Of a stretch of 64,000 bases of DNA, positions 17,989-27,623 are shown one piece after another. The position numbers and the translations under genes are program-made. Each line of letters starts with the position of its first letter. Positions within the stretch are counted from its first letter, which is position 1. Source of the DNA: GCA-002793235 sp965267355 (GTDB lineage Bacteria > Bacteroidota > Bacteroidia > Flavobacteriales_E > Vicingaceae); the NCBI GenBank assembly GCA_965267355.1, contig OZ253956.1:2170001-2234000 (forward strand), given 5' to 3'. Below the pieces are notes generated by a model. It was given only the letters and a program-made list of their open reading frames with translations. It searched no databases and was not told the origin of the DNA.

Positions 17989-18609
17989 ATGAAAAAATTT
18001 ACATTACCTGCATTGGTTGTATCACTTGGTTTAGTAGCTTGTGGTGGAGCAGACAATGCTGAAGAAATTGATGCACTAAATCACGATTTGTTATCTGCTG
18101 TTGATGAGTTAGCTGAAGAAGTAGAAGAAGCTACGGAAGAAACTTCTGCTAACGATTTATACCATTCTGAAGATGGTAAGTTTAAAATTAAATTTATTGG
18201 TGAGCCTACCGAAAGTCACGAGTCTATTCCAACTGAAGTTGGTAACATAGAAATGACTTCTTACATGTACGAGCAAAGTGTTACAGAAGCCTACATGGTT
18301 GCTTATAGCGATTACCCATCAGAGTTGGTTGAACAGTCTTCTGTGGAGGATATTTTGATTGGTGCCAGAGATGGTTCTAGTGGTAACCTTGGTATTACTT
18401 CTTTTGATGTGGATGAAGAAATAGAGATAGATGGTAATCCGGGTTTATTTTTTAAAGGAAAAGCGGGAAGCATACATGCTGCATATAAACTGTATATGGT
18501 AGGCAATAGACTTTATCAGGTAGCAATTTTACGTGATGGCGGGTATCCAAAAGAAGATAGGTCTGATGAGTTTTTTAATTCTTTCCAATTGGTTACTGAT
18601 TCTGAGTAA
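17989..18609 (+). CDS. Predicted lipoprotein of unknown function
   Basis: 206 residues. The N-terminus has a lipobox, LGLVACGG, with Cys18 the probable lipidated residue. An acidic linker follows (about 22-55, AEEVEEATEETS), then a beta-rich globular domain. A near-consensus -7 box (TATATTTA at 17955-17962) precedes it. It is two bases before the STAS-like gene, so it probably heads a three-gene unit with the STAS-like protein and the histidine kinase. Confidence 0.75.
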   Translation: MKKFTLPALVVSLGLVACGGADNAEEIDALNHDLLSAVDELAEEVEEATEETSANDLYHSEDGKFKIKFIGEPTESHESIPTEVGNIEMTSYMYEQSVTEAYMVAYSDYPSELVEQSSVEDILIGARDGSSGNLGITSFDVDEEIEIDGNPGLFFKGKAGSIHAAYKLYMVGNRLYQVAILRDGGYPKEDRSDEFFNSFQLVTDSE

Positions 18610-18611
18610 AA

Positions 18612-19001
18612 ATGGAAGTTCCTAAAAATACTATTGACCTGAGGTGTTATTATACATGGATGGGGTCAGATGGTATTGCTAGAACAAAGGTAAAACCTAA
18701 TGCAAAAGTTGAACTTGAAGATGCAAAAGAAAATTCTCAAGTAATCAATTCTTTAGAAGGAGATAAGTTTTGCATAATTGTAGATACTACTCAGATAACA
18801 TCTATAACCAAAGAGGCACGAGATCACTTTTCAATGAAAGGTAGAAAATCTAAAGTTATTGCTATTGCTATTATTGTTAAGTCTCCATTAAGTAAAATTA
18901 TTGCTAATTTCTTTATGGGGCTTAACAAACCTGTAGTTCCAGTTAAGTTGTTTAATAATGAAGCACAAGCTACTGATTGGTGTAAATTACAAAAAACCTA
19001 A
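18612..19001 (+). CDS. STAS/SpoIIAA-like protein (DUF7793-like)
   Basis: 129 residues. The pattern (KFCIIVDTTQITSITKEAR followed by AIAIIVKSPLSKIIANFF and GLNKPVVPVKLFNNEAQAT) fits a SpoIIAA/STAS-like fold common in Bacteroidota and often placed before a sensor kinase. STAS proteins are typical targets of Ser kinases and SpoIIE phosphatases. A serine in the TSITKEAR segment could be the switch residue, but this is inference. Eight bases separate it from the kinase gene. Confidence 0.65.
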   Translation: MEVPKNTIDLRCYYTWMGSDGIARTKVKPNAKVELEDAKENSQVINSLEGDKFCIIVDTTQITSITKEARDHFSMKGRKSKVIAIAIIVKSPLSKIIANFFMGLNKPVVPVKLFNNEAQATDWCKLQKT

Positions 19002-19009
19002 TTGTTTCT

Positions 19010-19783
19010 ATGAAGCATTTAAGTGAGAAAGCAAATGAAATAGTTGAGGTATTAATGGCTTATGCTGAGTTAGATTTTTCGGCAAAAATTTCTTTGGTTG
19101 GAGATGGAGGGTTATCTGATGCTATTGCTTCTGGAATTAACATGTTGGGAGAGGAATTGGAGAACAATGTAATTTCTTTACAAGAAAAAGAGCAGTTGCT
19201 TAAAGAAATTCACCACAGAGTTAAAAACAATATGCAAATAATTAGCAGCTTAATTAATTTGCAATTCGCTGGAGAAAAAGATGAGCGTGTTTTAAAATTA
19301 GTAAAAGAGAGTCAAGGTAGAATTGCTGCCATGGCCTTAGTACATGAAATATTGTACGCTACTGCTAACTTTAAAAAAATCAGATTTAGTAATTACATTG
19401 GTTTATTAGCTGAAAGTTTATTTAGATCTTATGCACCTAATAATCATCAAATAGACTTAGAAATTGAGGTGGATAAATCAATTATGTTTGAGATGGAAAA
19501 GATCGTTCCATTGGGTTTAATTATAAACGAGGTGATAACCAACTCATTGAAGTATGCCTTTCCTAATAACAAAGGAAAAGTGAGTATTATTATGCTTCCT
19601 TGCGATGATAATAACTGTGAACTTAATATTAGTGATAATGGGATAGGTCTACCCGGTAATTTTACCAAAGAGAATGTTAATTTAGGAATGCAATTAATTG
19701 AAATACTGGCTCAGCAAATAGATGCAGAAGTTGGCCGTGTAAATAACAATGGGTTGTCCTATCAAATTACCTTAAAAAATTAG
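19010..19783 (+). CDS. HisKA_2-type sensor histidine kinase without an input domain
   Basis: 257 residues. About 20-55 resembles the end of a HAMP-like linker (DFSAKISLVGDG, INMLGEELENN). The phosphoacceptor box is KEIHHRVKNNMQIISSL with His68. The HATPase part has NEVITNSLKYAF (N box) and ISDNGIGLP (G1 box). No transmembrane span or PAS domain is present, so the signal probably arrives by protein contact, perhaps from the upstream STAS-like protein. Its 3' end overlaps the convergent DinB gene by 17 bases. Confidence 0.9.
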   Translation: MKHLSEKANEIVEVLMAYAELDFSAKISLVGDGGLSDAIASGINMLGEELENNVISLQEKEQLLKEIHHRVKNNMQIISSLINLQFAGEKDERVLKLVKESQGRIAAMALVHEILYATANFKKIRFSNYIGLLAESLFRSYAPNNHQIDLEIEVDKSIMFEMEKIVPLGLIINEVITNSLKYAFPNNKGKVSIIMLPCDDNNCELNISDNGIGLPGNFTKENVNLGMQLIEILAQQIDAEVGRVNNNGLSYQITLKN

Positions 19784-20297
19784 TTAGGTATTTTTCTTTT
19801 AATACATTAATGTGATGGGTTTCATGTCCTGCTATAATATAGCCTACAGCCAAAACAGTCAAATTATTGCCGTTTGCAGTACCACTCCTTTCTAGCATTT
19901 CACTATCAAAGCTTTTGAATAAAGCAATGGTTGCAGCTCTAACCAAATCAAATTCATTCATAATATCGGATAAGGTTCTATTTTTAGCACCACAAAAGTT
20001 CACATATTCGTCATGGTCGTATCCTGGTAAATTTGTCTGATCATTTCTAGCAAAGCGTAACGCTCTATTACAAAAAACACGTTCAGTATCTATCATATGA
20101 ATCAATAACTCTTTTACTGTCCATTTACTTTCTGCGTAAGCATAATCCCCTATCGATTCTTCCAAACTATTAATCAGTTTATTGGTAGATAAATGGGTGT
20201 CTTCAAGTGCAGTTATTGCATTTTCATAACCTTCTGCTAGGCTTATGTAGTATTTAAAATAATCAGCAAATTGGTGAGTATTGATGTTGTTTTCCAT
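19767..20297 (-). CDS. DinB superfamily protein
   Basis: 176 residues. The helical bundle signature includes KWTVKELLIHMIDTERVF and a C-terminal AGHETHHINVL, whose histidines with the first His form the metal triad typical of DinB/YfiT-like proteins. Family members include thiol-dependent transferases and metal-dependent hydrolases; the substrate is unknown. The gene converges on the histidine kinase with a 17-base overlap. Confidence 0.88.
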   Translation of the reverse strand: MENNINTHQFADYFKYYISLAEGYENAITALEDTHLSTNKLINSLEESIGDYAYAESKWTVKELLIHMIDTERVFCNRALRFARNDQTNLPGYDHDEYVNFCGAKNRTLSDIMNEFDLVRAATIALFKSFDSEMLERSGTANGNNLTVLAVGYIIAGHETHHINVLKEKYLTNFLR

Positions 20298-20388
20298 TAG
20301 GGGTAAAATTTAAAGTAAAGGTAATACAAAATTCAATTTTAAGTCTGCTCAAATAATCATAAATTTACCTCCTTTCAATAAAATAGAT

Positions 20389-21798
20389 ATGGTTAAGATA
20401 AAATTTGGAACAGACGGCTGGAGAGCCATAATAGCGAAAGAATTTACAACAGATAATGTAGCTCGTGTTACAGTTGGAGCTGTAGAATGGTTAAAACAAA
20501 ATTTTGATAACCCTACAGTAGTTATTGGACATGATTGCAGATTTGCAGGCGAGTTGTTTGCTGAAACTACTGCAAAGGTATTTGCTAATGCTGGTATTAA
20601 GGTTTATTTGGCAAAGGGGGCTGTAACTACTCCTATGGTTTCGTTGGGCACATTAAATCAAAAGGCATCATTAGGTATTGTTTTAACGGCCTCTCATAAT
20701 CCACCAAGTTATAATGGATATAAATTAAAAGGACATTTTGGTGGACCTCTACTACCAAAAGAAATACAAGAAGTAGAAGATTTAATACCTGATGCGCATG
20801 GAGTGGATTTGGACTCTCTTTCTATTGAGGAGTTTCATGCAAAAGATTTATTAGAGTATGTTGATTTAGAAACGATGTATTTTAACCATGTGGAAGAAAA
20901 TTTTGACATGAAGGCTATTAGAAATTCAGAAATGAATTTTGCTTACGATGCCATGTATGGGGCAGGACAAGATGTAATGAGAAGATTGTTGCCAGATATT
21001 GATTTCTTGCATTGCGAACATAATCCAGGTTTTGAAGGTACAGCTCCAGAGCCAATTCACAGAAACTTGGGAGAGTTTTCTGACATGATTAAGTTGGCAG
21101 AAGGCGAAATTGATTGCGGCTTAGCTACTGATGGTGATGCTGATAGAATTGGATTGTACGATAGCAAAGGAAATTTTGTGGATTCGCATCATATCATTTT
21201 ACTGCTAATTAAGTATTTGGTAGAAGAAAAAGGTTTTACGGGGAAAGTGGTAAATGCTTTTTCAGTAACACCTAAAGTTAAGAAGATGTGTGAACATTAT
21301 GGCTTAGAGTATCAAGTAGTGCAAATAGGTTTTAAAAATATTGCGGGTATTATTTTAGAAGATGATGTGTTGTTAGGTGGAGAAGAGTCAGGCGGAATTG
21401 CTATAAAAGGTCATATTCCAGAAAGAGATGGAATATGGATGGGGCTAACCATTTGGGAATACATGGTTAAATCAGGTAAAACGTTAGACGAGTTGATTCA
21501 AGGTGTTTATGATATTGTAGGTGAGTTTAAGTTTGAGCGTATCGACTTACACATTAGCGAAGAACAAAAGCAAGCGATTATTGCTAATTGCAAAGCAGAT
21601 AATTATAAAAAGTTTGGTGATTTAGAGGTGCGTGAGGTTCAAACGGTTGACGGTTTTAAATATTTCTTTGATAATGATGAATGGGTAATGATACGTCCTT
21701 CAGGTACTGAGCCAGTACTAAGAACTTATGCTGAATCCTCATCAACAGAAGGAGCTTTTAAGGTGTTAGAAAAAACCCATGCCGAGTTTAGCAATTAA
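20389..21798 (+). CDS. Phosphoglucomutase/phosphomannomutase family enzyme
   Basis: 469 residues. The alpha-D-phosphohexomutase motifs are all visible: the phosphoserine loop TASHNPPSYNGYK with Ser102, the metal loop ATDGDADRIGL, the sugar-binding GGEESGG, and the phosphate-binding RPSGTEPVLRTYAE. It interconverts hexose 6- and 1-phosphates, the first step toward NDP-sugars. Whether it uses glucose, mannose or glucosamine phosphate cannot be told. It heads the deoxysugar operon, and its stop shares one base with the next start. Confidence 0.92.
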   Translation: MVKIKFGTDGWRAIIAKEFTTDNVARVTVGAVEWLKQNFDNPTVVIGHDCRFAGELFAETTAKVFANAGIKVYLAKGAVTTPMVSLGTLNQKASLGIVLTASHNPPSYNGYKLKGHFGGPLLPKEIQEVEDLIPDAHGVDLDSLSIEEFHAKDLLEYVDLETMYFNHVEENFDMKAIRNSEMNFAYDAMYGAGQDVMRRLLPDIDFLHCEHNPGFEGTAPEPIHRNLGEFSDMIKLAEGEIDCGLATDGDADRIGLYDSKGNFVDSHHIILLLIKYLVEEKGFTGKVVNAFSVTPKVKKMCEHYGLEYQVVQIGFKNIAGIILEDDVLLGGEESGGIAIKGHIPERDGIWMGLTIWEYMVKSGKTLDELIQGVYDIVGEFKFERIDLHISEEQKQAIIANCKADNYKKFGDLEVREVQTVDGFKYFFDNDEWVMIRPSGTEPVLRTYAESSSTEGAFKVLEKTHAEFSN

Positions 21799-23219
21799 TG
21801 GATGCCTCTATTCCATATCATTTCTTAAAATCTGCTTTAACGGAAAATAATCCAATGATGAGCACCAATCAGTTTATGGATTGGTTGGAAGAGAAGAAAG
21901 CAGCTACTCATCATAAAATAGATCAAATACCCTTTTCAGAACTAAAGAATTGGGGTTTTGAATCTAATTCTGGGAACTTAGTACACGATTCTGGTAAGTT
22001 TTTCTCTATCGAAGGTATTCAAATAAAAACTAATTGGGGGAATGTACCAGAATGGTCACAACCCATCATCAATCAACCTGAGATAGGTTTTCTGGGAATC
22101 ATTACCAAAAAGATAGATGGTGTATTGTATTTTTTAATGCAAGCCAAAATAGAACCAGGTAATATTAATGCAGTTCAAATATCACCAACCCTACAAGCTA
22201 CAAAAAGTAATTACACTAAAGTTCATCAAGGTAATCCTCCTCACTACTTGGAATATTTTATTGATGAGCGTGAAGATGTTAAAGTATTGCTCGATCAATT
22301 ACAATCTGAGCAGGGAGCAAGGTTTTTAAAGAAAAGAAATAGAAATATTATTGTAGAAGTAACTTCTGATATTGAAGTGAAGGAGGAATTCTGCTGGTTA
22401 ACATTGGGGCAAATCAAAGAATTATTGACTCATGATAACATCATTAACATGGACACGCGTACCGTTATTTCGGGGATTCCTTACGGTGATATATATACGC
22501 TCAATCAAATTGAAGATTATCATAAAACCAATGATTACGAAGATGCCTTGTTGTTATCGGAGTTAGATTCTAAAAATGCACTTCACAGCATAGAAGATAT
22601 TATATCTTGGATTACCCGATTAAAAGCATTTGCTGAGTTGGAGGTGGAAAAAATTTCTTTAAAAGATGTAGAACATTGGCAAAAGGATGAAATGAGTATT
22701 TATCATAAGGATAGAAAGTATTTTGAAGTGATTGCTGTAAATGCCGAGATTGGAAACAGGGAAGTAGCTAGCTGGACTCAACCATTAGTTAAATCTGCTC
22801 AGGAGGGTTTAATTGCTTTCATCATTAAAAAAATAAATGGGGTTTATCATTTCTTGGTTCAAGCCAAAATGGAATCAGGTAATTTTGATATTATTGAGTT
22901 AGCACCAACTGTGCAATGTCTTACAGGTAATTACCGTAAAGGGCAGAACGAATACGATGTGGCGTTTATTGATTATGTGTTAGAACCAGAAAAATACAAT
23001 GCAAAGGTTCAGTATTCCACATTTCAATCAGAAGAAGGTGGTAGGTTTTTTAAGGAACAAAATAAGAATATGATTATCGAAGCAAATGAAGAGTTTGGTG
23101 AAGAACTTCCTGAAAAATTTATTTGGATGACCTTAAACCAAATAAAAACCTTCATTAAATTTAATAACTACTTAAACATCCAGTCAAGAAGTTTGTTGTC
23201 GGCTGTAAAATTTAGTTAA
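21798..23219 (+). CDS. NDP-hexose 2,3-dehydratase
   Basis: 473 residues made of two homologous halves (about 1-235 and 240-473). Each has a FFSIEGI/YFEVIAV strand, a WSQPIIN/WTQPLVK motif, FLMQAKIEPGN/FLVQAKMESGN, and an end motif of the SGIPYG/SAVKFS kind. This is the layout of NDP-4-keto-6-deoxyhexose 2,3-dehydratases (TylX3, SpnO), which start 2-deoxygenation of sugars. The product is unstable and needs a 3-ketoreductase, a role the next gene can fill. Confidence 0.9.
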   Translation: MDASIPYHFLKSALTENNPMMSTNQFMDWLEEKKAATHHKIDQIPFSELKNWGFESNSGNLVHDSGKFFSIEGIQIKTNWGNVPEWSQPIINQPEIGFLGIITKKIDGVLYFLMQAKIEPGNINAVQISPTLQATKSNYTKVHQGNPPHYLEYFIDEREDVKVLLDQLQSEQGARFLKKRNRNIIVEVTSDIEVKEEFCWLTLGQIKELLTHDNIINMDTRTVISGIPYGDIYTLNQIEDYHKTNDYEDALLLSELDSKNALHSIEDIISWITRLKAFAELEVEKISLKDVEHWQKDEMSIYHKDRKYFEVIAVNAEIGNREVASWTQPLVKSAQEGLIAFIIKKINGVYHFLVQAKMESGNFDIIELAPTVQCLTGNYRKGQNEYDVAFIDYVLEPEKYNAKVQYSTFQSEEGGRFFKEQNKNMIIEANEEFGEELPEKFIWMTLNQIKTFIKFNNYLNIQSRSLLSAVKFS

Positions 23220-23220
23220 A

Positions 23221-24180
23221 ATGAGTAAGTTACGAATAGGTGTTTTAGGTTGTGCAAATATCGCTAAACGTTCTGTTATTCCAGCAATGTTAGAAATAGA
23301 CGGATTAGAGTTAGTTGCTGTGGCTAGCAGAACAGAACATAAAGCAAATGAGTACGCTCAATTATTCAATTGTGAGGCTATTGTTGGTTATCAGAATCTG
23401 TTGGATAGAGGAGATATAGATGTAATTTATATGCCCTTACCAACTGGGCTGCATGAGGAATGGGTAATAAAAGCTTTGCAGGCAGGAAAGCATGTCCATA
23501 TCGAAAAATCTCTTGCTATGGATTATGATTCTGCCATGCGGATGGTTGATATGGCTCGTGACAAGGGTTTGTTGATAATGGAAAATTTTATGTTTTTGTA
23601 TCATGGACAACATCAATTTGTGAAGGATATAATAGCAAAAGGAGAGATAGGAGAGCTAAGATGTTTTAGAAGCTCCTTTGGTTTTCCACCATTACCTGAA
23701 GATAATTTTAGGTATAACAGGGAACTTGGAGGTGGAGCATTGCTAGATGCAGCAGCTTATACTGTTAGAGCTAGTCAGTTGTTTCTAGGTAATGATTTAT
23801 GGGTGGAAGCAGCTACCTTAAATAATAATAAAAGTGAGGTAGATATTTATGGTGGAGCATATTTAAAATCCGAGCAAGGTCATTTTGCTGAAGTAGCATT
23901 TGGGTTTGATAATTTTTATCAGTGTAACTATGAAATCTGGGGCAGTAAAGGAAAAATTACTGCTCACCGTTCATTCACACCTGGTTCTAATTTTAAACCA
24001 GTAATTACTATTGAGAAGCAAGGAGAGATTGAAAATCATGAGATTGAAGCAGAGAACCATTTCATAAATATTTTAAAAGAATTTATAAGGTGTGTGAATG
24101 AAAAAGATTTTGAGTCTAAATATGAAGAGATATTAAACCAAGCTAGGTTGTTACACGGATTAAGGAAAAAGGCAAGCTAA
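23221..24180 (+). CDS. Gfo/Idh/MocA family oxidoreductase, probable NDP-sugar 3-ketoreductase
   Basis: 319 residues. The N-terminal Rossmann motif is GVLGCANIAKRS, followed by the nicotinamide-proximal HIEKSLAM with the conserved Lys. Residues about 125-319 form the substrate domain (GGGALLDAAAYTVRA). Directly after a 2,3-dehydratase (one-base gap), the expected job is reduction of the 3-keto intermediate, as SpnN does; this is inferred from context. Confidence 0.9.
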   Translation: MSKLRIGVLGCANIAKRSVIPAMLEIDGLELVAVASRTEHKANEYAQLFNCEAIVGYQNLLDRGDIDVIYMPLPTGLHEEWVIKALQAGKHVHIEKSLAMDYDSAMRMVDMARDKGLLIMENFMFLYHGQHQFVKDIIAKGEIGELRCFRSSFGFPPLPEDNFRYNRELGGGALLDAAAYTVRASQLFLGNDLWVEAATLNNNKSEVDIYGGAYLKSEQGHFAEVAFGFDNFYQCNYEIWGSKGKITAHRSFTPGSNFKPVITIEKQGEIENHEIEAENHFINILKEFIRCVNEKDFESKYEEILNQARLLHGLRKKAS

Positions 24181-24354
24181 ATGGGTGAGGCAAGAGAATT
24201 TGATGATTGTGATGAGGATGGTTTTTTGTTTTTTAATAAAACTAAGTTAAACGGAGTGAAAATTGAATATATCTTATTTCTTTCGTATCATAAACTGATT
24301 AAACCCTTTTTAACTTTAGAAAATTTATTACCTTGGTGTTTGATTAAATTCTAA
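24181..24354 (+). CDS. Possible 57-residue open frame
   Basis: An ATG immediately follows the stop of the oxidoreductase gene and opens a 57-codon frame ending at 24354. The N-terminal part is acidic (DDCDEDG), the rest hydrophobic and basic (KLIKPFLTLENLLPWCLIKF). I recognise nothing. It may be a coupled small protein or chance sequence in the 199-base gap before the glycosyltransferase. Confidence 0.25.
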   Translation: MGEAREFDDCDEDGFLFFNKTKLNGVKIEYILFLSYHKLIKPFLTLENLLPWCLIKF

Positions 24355-24379
24355 TATTATTTTAAAGTCGTTAAGTGAG

Positions 24380-25309
24380 TTGAGTGGACAAATAGAAATA
24401 TCAATAGTTAGTCCAGTTTATAAAGCTGAATCATTAATTGATAAACTAGTGGAAAGAACTGTAGCTGCAATTTCTCAAATTACCGATCAATATGAAATTA
24501 TTTTGGTTGAAGATTGTGGACCAGACTATTCATGGCAAAAAATTATAGAGAATTGTAAGAAAAATCCAAAAGTAAAAGGGGTTAAACTAAGTAAAAATTC
24601 GGGACAACAACATGCCATACAAGCAGGTTTAGATGCTTCTAAAGGTAATTATGTTATTACCATGGATTGCGATTTACAAGACCAGCCTGAAGAAATACAT
24701 AAATTATTTAACAAGTGTAAAGAAGGTTATGAAATAGTGGTGGCGAGTCGAAAAAATCGTAAAGATGATTTTCTAAAAAAATTGTTTTCCAGATTGTTCT
24801 ATAGTGTTTTGAGTTATCTTTCAGAAACCAAACAAGATAGAACAGTGGCAAACTTTGTCTGCTATCAGCGTAAGGCGGTTGATGCTATGGCTCAAATTAA
24901 AGATCATAATCGTTATTATCCAATGTTACAACAATTAATTGGTTTTAATTATGCCAAAGTAGAAATAGAACATGCCGAGCGTGAAGATGGGAAATCATCG
25001 TATTCTTTTAGCAAGCGATTACGTTTAGCAATGGATACCATTTTAACTTTTTCTGATAAACCATTAAGACTTACTGTTAAGTTTGGTGTATTCTTATCAT
25101 TTCTTTCGATATGTGCGGCTATTACAATGGTGGTGCTTTACTTTTTTGGAGATGTTCAGGTAGAAGGTTGGGCTAGTTTAGCATTGTTGATTAGTTTTCT
25201 ATCGGGAGCAATAATCTCCGTTCTGGGTATGGTAGGGTTGTATGTGGGTAGAACATTTGAAAGTGTTAAACAACGACCAACTTATATCATTCAAGAAACA
25301 AGGAATTAA
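24380..25309 (+). CDS. GT2 family membrane glycosyltransferase, GtrB/DPM1-like
   Basis: 309 residues from a TTG start. The GT-A domain has SIVSPVYKAESLIDKL, the first Asp in VEDCGPD, and the metal motif MDCDLQDQPEE (Asp96, Asp98). Two C-terminal transmembrane helices (about 231-255 and 265-292) match the GtrB/YfdH family, which loads sugars onto undecaprenyl phosphate. No ATG is available at the right place: the in-frame stop is 24341-24343 and the family sequence begins IEISIVSP. It is followed after one base by the SpoIIE gene. Confidence 0.9.
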   Translation: MSGQIEISIVSPVYKAESLIDKLVERTVAAISQITDQYEIILVEDCGPDYSWQKIIENCKKNPKVKGVKLSKNSGQQHAIQAGLDASKGNYVITMDCDLQDQPEEIHKLFNKCKEGYEIVVASRKNRKDDFLKKLFSRLFYSVLSYLSETKQDRTVANFVCYQRKAVDAMAQIKDHNRYYPMLQQLIGFNYAKVEIEHAEREDGKSSYSFSKRLRLAMDTILTFSDKPLRLTVKFGVFLSFLSICAAITMVVLYFFGDVQVEGWASLALLISFLSGAIISVLGMVGLYVGRTFESVKQRPTYIIQETRN

Positions 25310-25310
25310 T

Positions 25311-27623
25311 TTGCTAAAGTTTAAATTAATACTAATAATTTTTTTTGGAGTTGTACAGCTTTTCGCTCAACAGTTTGGGGACAAGCAACATTATTTGATT
25401 GATTCCTTATTAGTATCTGAAATTAATGCTCAAGATAAGAAAATATTAGATTCTATACTCCCACAATATCATCAATCTAAATCTGACACTCAAAAACTAT
25501 CTTTAATAAATAAGATTACAGAATTGTGTATCGATGATAATGTATGGCCAAAATACAATCAGTTATTGTATGATGAGTCTAGAGAAGTACTAAGTAACCC
25601 AATGCTTAGTAAGAAAGAAAAGAATTTTGTTAAAAGGAGTGTTGCTGCTGCTATCAATAATTTTGGCTACCTGGCATACACACTTGGTAAGCCAGAAGAT
25701 GCCATCAAGTATTATAAAGAGAGTTTAAGTTATTATCAAAGTGCTTTAGACAAAGATGGTATGGCAACTTGTTTTAATAATATTGCTGCTATTTATGATG
25801 ACCAGGGAAATCAGGTAGAAGCATTAAAATATTATCAAAAAAGTTTGCACTTTGTTGAGCAAATAGCTGATAAGCAAGGAATTGCTTTAGCTTTAAACAA
25901 TATTGGTTATATCTATAATGATCAAGGTCAAATAAGTCAAGCTCTAGAATATTACCGTAAATGTGTAAGTATTTTAGAGCAAATAAATGATAGACAAACA
26001 TTAGCGATTACTTTAAATAACATTGGCTATATCTACAAAATGCAAGAACAACATGATAAGTGTTTAGAATATTATTTACGCAGTTTAGAAATTTTTGAAG
26101 AAATAGGTGATAAACAAGGAATAGCAGGAATGTATAATAACTTAGGGATTGTATACAATAAAGATAAATCTACTTATGATAAAGCACTTGAGTATTATAA
26201 AAAAAGCTTGGAAATAGAGCAAGAAATTGGTCATCAGAAAGGTGAGGCTGATGCGCTTAACAATATAGGGGTAGTTTATGAAAGAAAGAAAAACTATAAC
26301 CAGGCTTTGGAGTATTACGAGAAGAGTTTGGCTATCAGACAACAATTAAACGAAAAAGAAGGGATTGCTAGTTCTTTACTTTCGATAGGAAGGTTAAAAT
26401 TTAATACAGGCTTGGTAAACGAAGGTATTGAGTATGGTGAAAAAAGTTTAGAATATGCTCAAGAAATTAGTTCGCCATACAACATTCAGAATGCTGCTGA
26501 ATTTTTACATACTGTTTATGATAAAAAAAATGATATTGTAAATGCCTATAAAATGTATCAACTACACATACAAATGAGAGACAGTATTCTTAATGAAAAG
26601 AATAAAAAAGCAGCAATAAAAGACGATATACAATATCAGTTTCAGAAACAGGCTTTAAAGGACAGTTTAGAGAGGATAGAAGTTCAAAGGATAAAAGACT
26701 TGGAACATTTACAAGAATTAGAGAAAAAACAAGCTTATGTGTATATGGGATTGGGAGGAGCGTTACTTATGCTGCTGGTTGTTTTTGCAGTATTAAGAGG
26801 GTATCAGCAAAAGAAAAAAAGCAATGTTTTACTAGCCGAAAAAAATGCCTTGATTGAACAGAAAAATATTGAGATTACAGATAGTATCAATTACGCTCAG
26901 CGTATTCAAGAGGCAATTATTCCATCTTTAGAGGAAATTAACATTCACCTTAAAAATTGTTTTGTAATGTATCGTCCAAAGGATATTGTTGCAGGAGACT
27001 TTTACTGGATTCAACCAATAGATGATAAAATACTTTATGCAGCTGCGGATTGTACTGGGCATGGTGTTCCTGGAGCTATGGTCAGTGTTGTGTGTCATAA
27101 TGCACTTAATAGAGCTGTAAGAGAATATAAGCTTGCAGATCCTGCAAAAATTTTAGATAAAACCAGAGAAATAGTTATTGAAACTTTTCAAAAACAAGAA
27201 GAAAAAGAAAGGATGTTGAAAGATGGGATGGATATAGCACTTTGTTTAATTGATCAAAAAAACTCTACGATTCAGTACGCTGGAGCAAATAACTCTTTAT
27301 ATATTGTTAGAAACCAAGAATTAATTGAAATAAAACCAGATAAGCAGCCGGTTGGGAAGTACTGGGAAATGAAATCATTTACTAACCATTCTTTCGATTT
27401 ATTACTAGGTGATACAATTTATACATTCACTGATGGTTATCCTGATCAGTTTGGTGGACCAAAAGGGAAGAAGTTTATGTATAAACAGTTTAAGCAAATG
27501 TTGATAGATGTTTCAGATAAACCTATATCTAAACAAAAAGGAATTATAGAAAAAAGATTTGACGATTGGAAAGGAGATATAGAGCAAATTGATGATGTTT
27601 GTGTAATTGGAGTGAAGATATGA
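25311..27623 (+). CDS. Membrane TPR-SpoIIE family phosphatase (paralogue 2)
   Basis: 770 residues from a TTG at 25311. This start gives a clean signal peptide (LKFKLILIIFFGVVQLFAQQ); a longer frame to 25242 would run 68 bases into the glycosyltransferase gene. About 110-390 are 40-residue TPR units (NNIGYIYNDQG-type), so the TPRs should be periplasmic. A transmembrane helix (YMGLGGALLMLLVVFAVL) lies near 480-500, then a coiled coil, then the SpoIIE phosphatase with GDFYW, ADCTGHGVPGA, DGMDIAL, FTDGYPDQFGG and IDDVCVIGV. The stop overlaps the next ATG (ATGA). It sits inside a deoxysugar operon. Confidence 0.9.
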   Translation: MLKFKLILIIFFGVVQLFAQQFGDKQHYLIDSLLVSEINAQDKKILDSILPQYHQSKSDTQKLSLINKITELCIDDNVWPKYNQLLYDESREVLSNPMLSKKEKNFVKRSVAAAINNFGYLAYTLGKPEDAIKYYKESLSYYQSALDKDGMATCFNNIAAIYDDQGNQVEALKYYQKSLHFVEQIADKQGIALALNNIGYIYNDQGQISQALEYYRKCVSILEQINDRQTLAITLNNIGYIYKMQEQHDKCLEYYLRSLEIFEEIGDKQGIAGMYNNLGIVYNKDKSTYDKALEYYKKSLEIEQEIGHQKGEADALNNIGVVYERKKNYNQALEYYEKSLAIRQQLNEKEGIASSLLSIGRLKFNTGLVNEGIEYGEKSLEYAQEISSPYNIQNAAEFLHTVYDKKNDIVNAYKMYQLHIQMRDSILNEKNKKAAIKDDIQYQFQKQALKDSLERIEVQRIKDLEHLQELEKKQAYVYMGLGGALLMLLVVFAVLRGYQQKKKSNVLLAEKNALIEQKNIEITDSINYAQRIQEAIIPSLEEINIHLKNCFVMYRPKDIVAGDFYWIQPIDDKILYAAADCTGHGVPGAMVSVVCHNALNRAVREYKLADPAKILDKTREIVIETFQKQEEKERMLKDGMDIALCLIDQKNSTIQYAGANNSLYIVRNQELIEIKPDKQPVGKYWEMKSFTNHSFDLLLGDTIYTFTDGYPDQFGGPKGKKFMYKQFKQMLIDVSDKPISKQKGIIEKRFDDWKGDIEQIDDVCVIGVKI

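Noticed and set aside
25242..25310. An ATG start for SpoIIE paralogue 2 inside the glycosyltransferase gene
   Set aside because: It would add 23 residues before the signal peptide and overlap the neighbour by 68 bases. The TTG at 25311 fits better.
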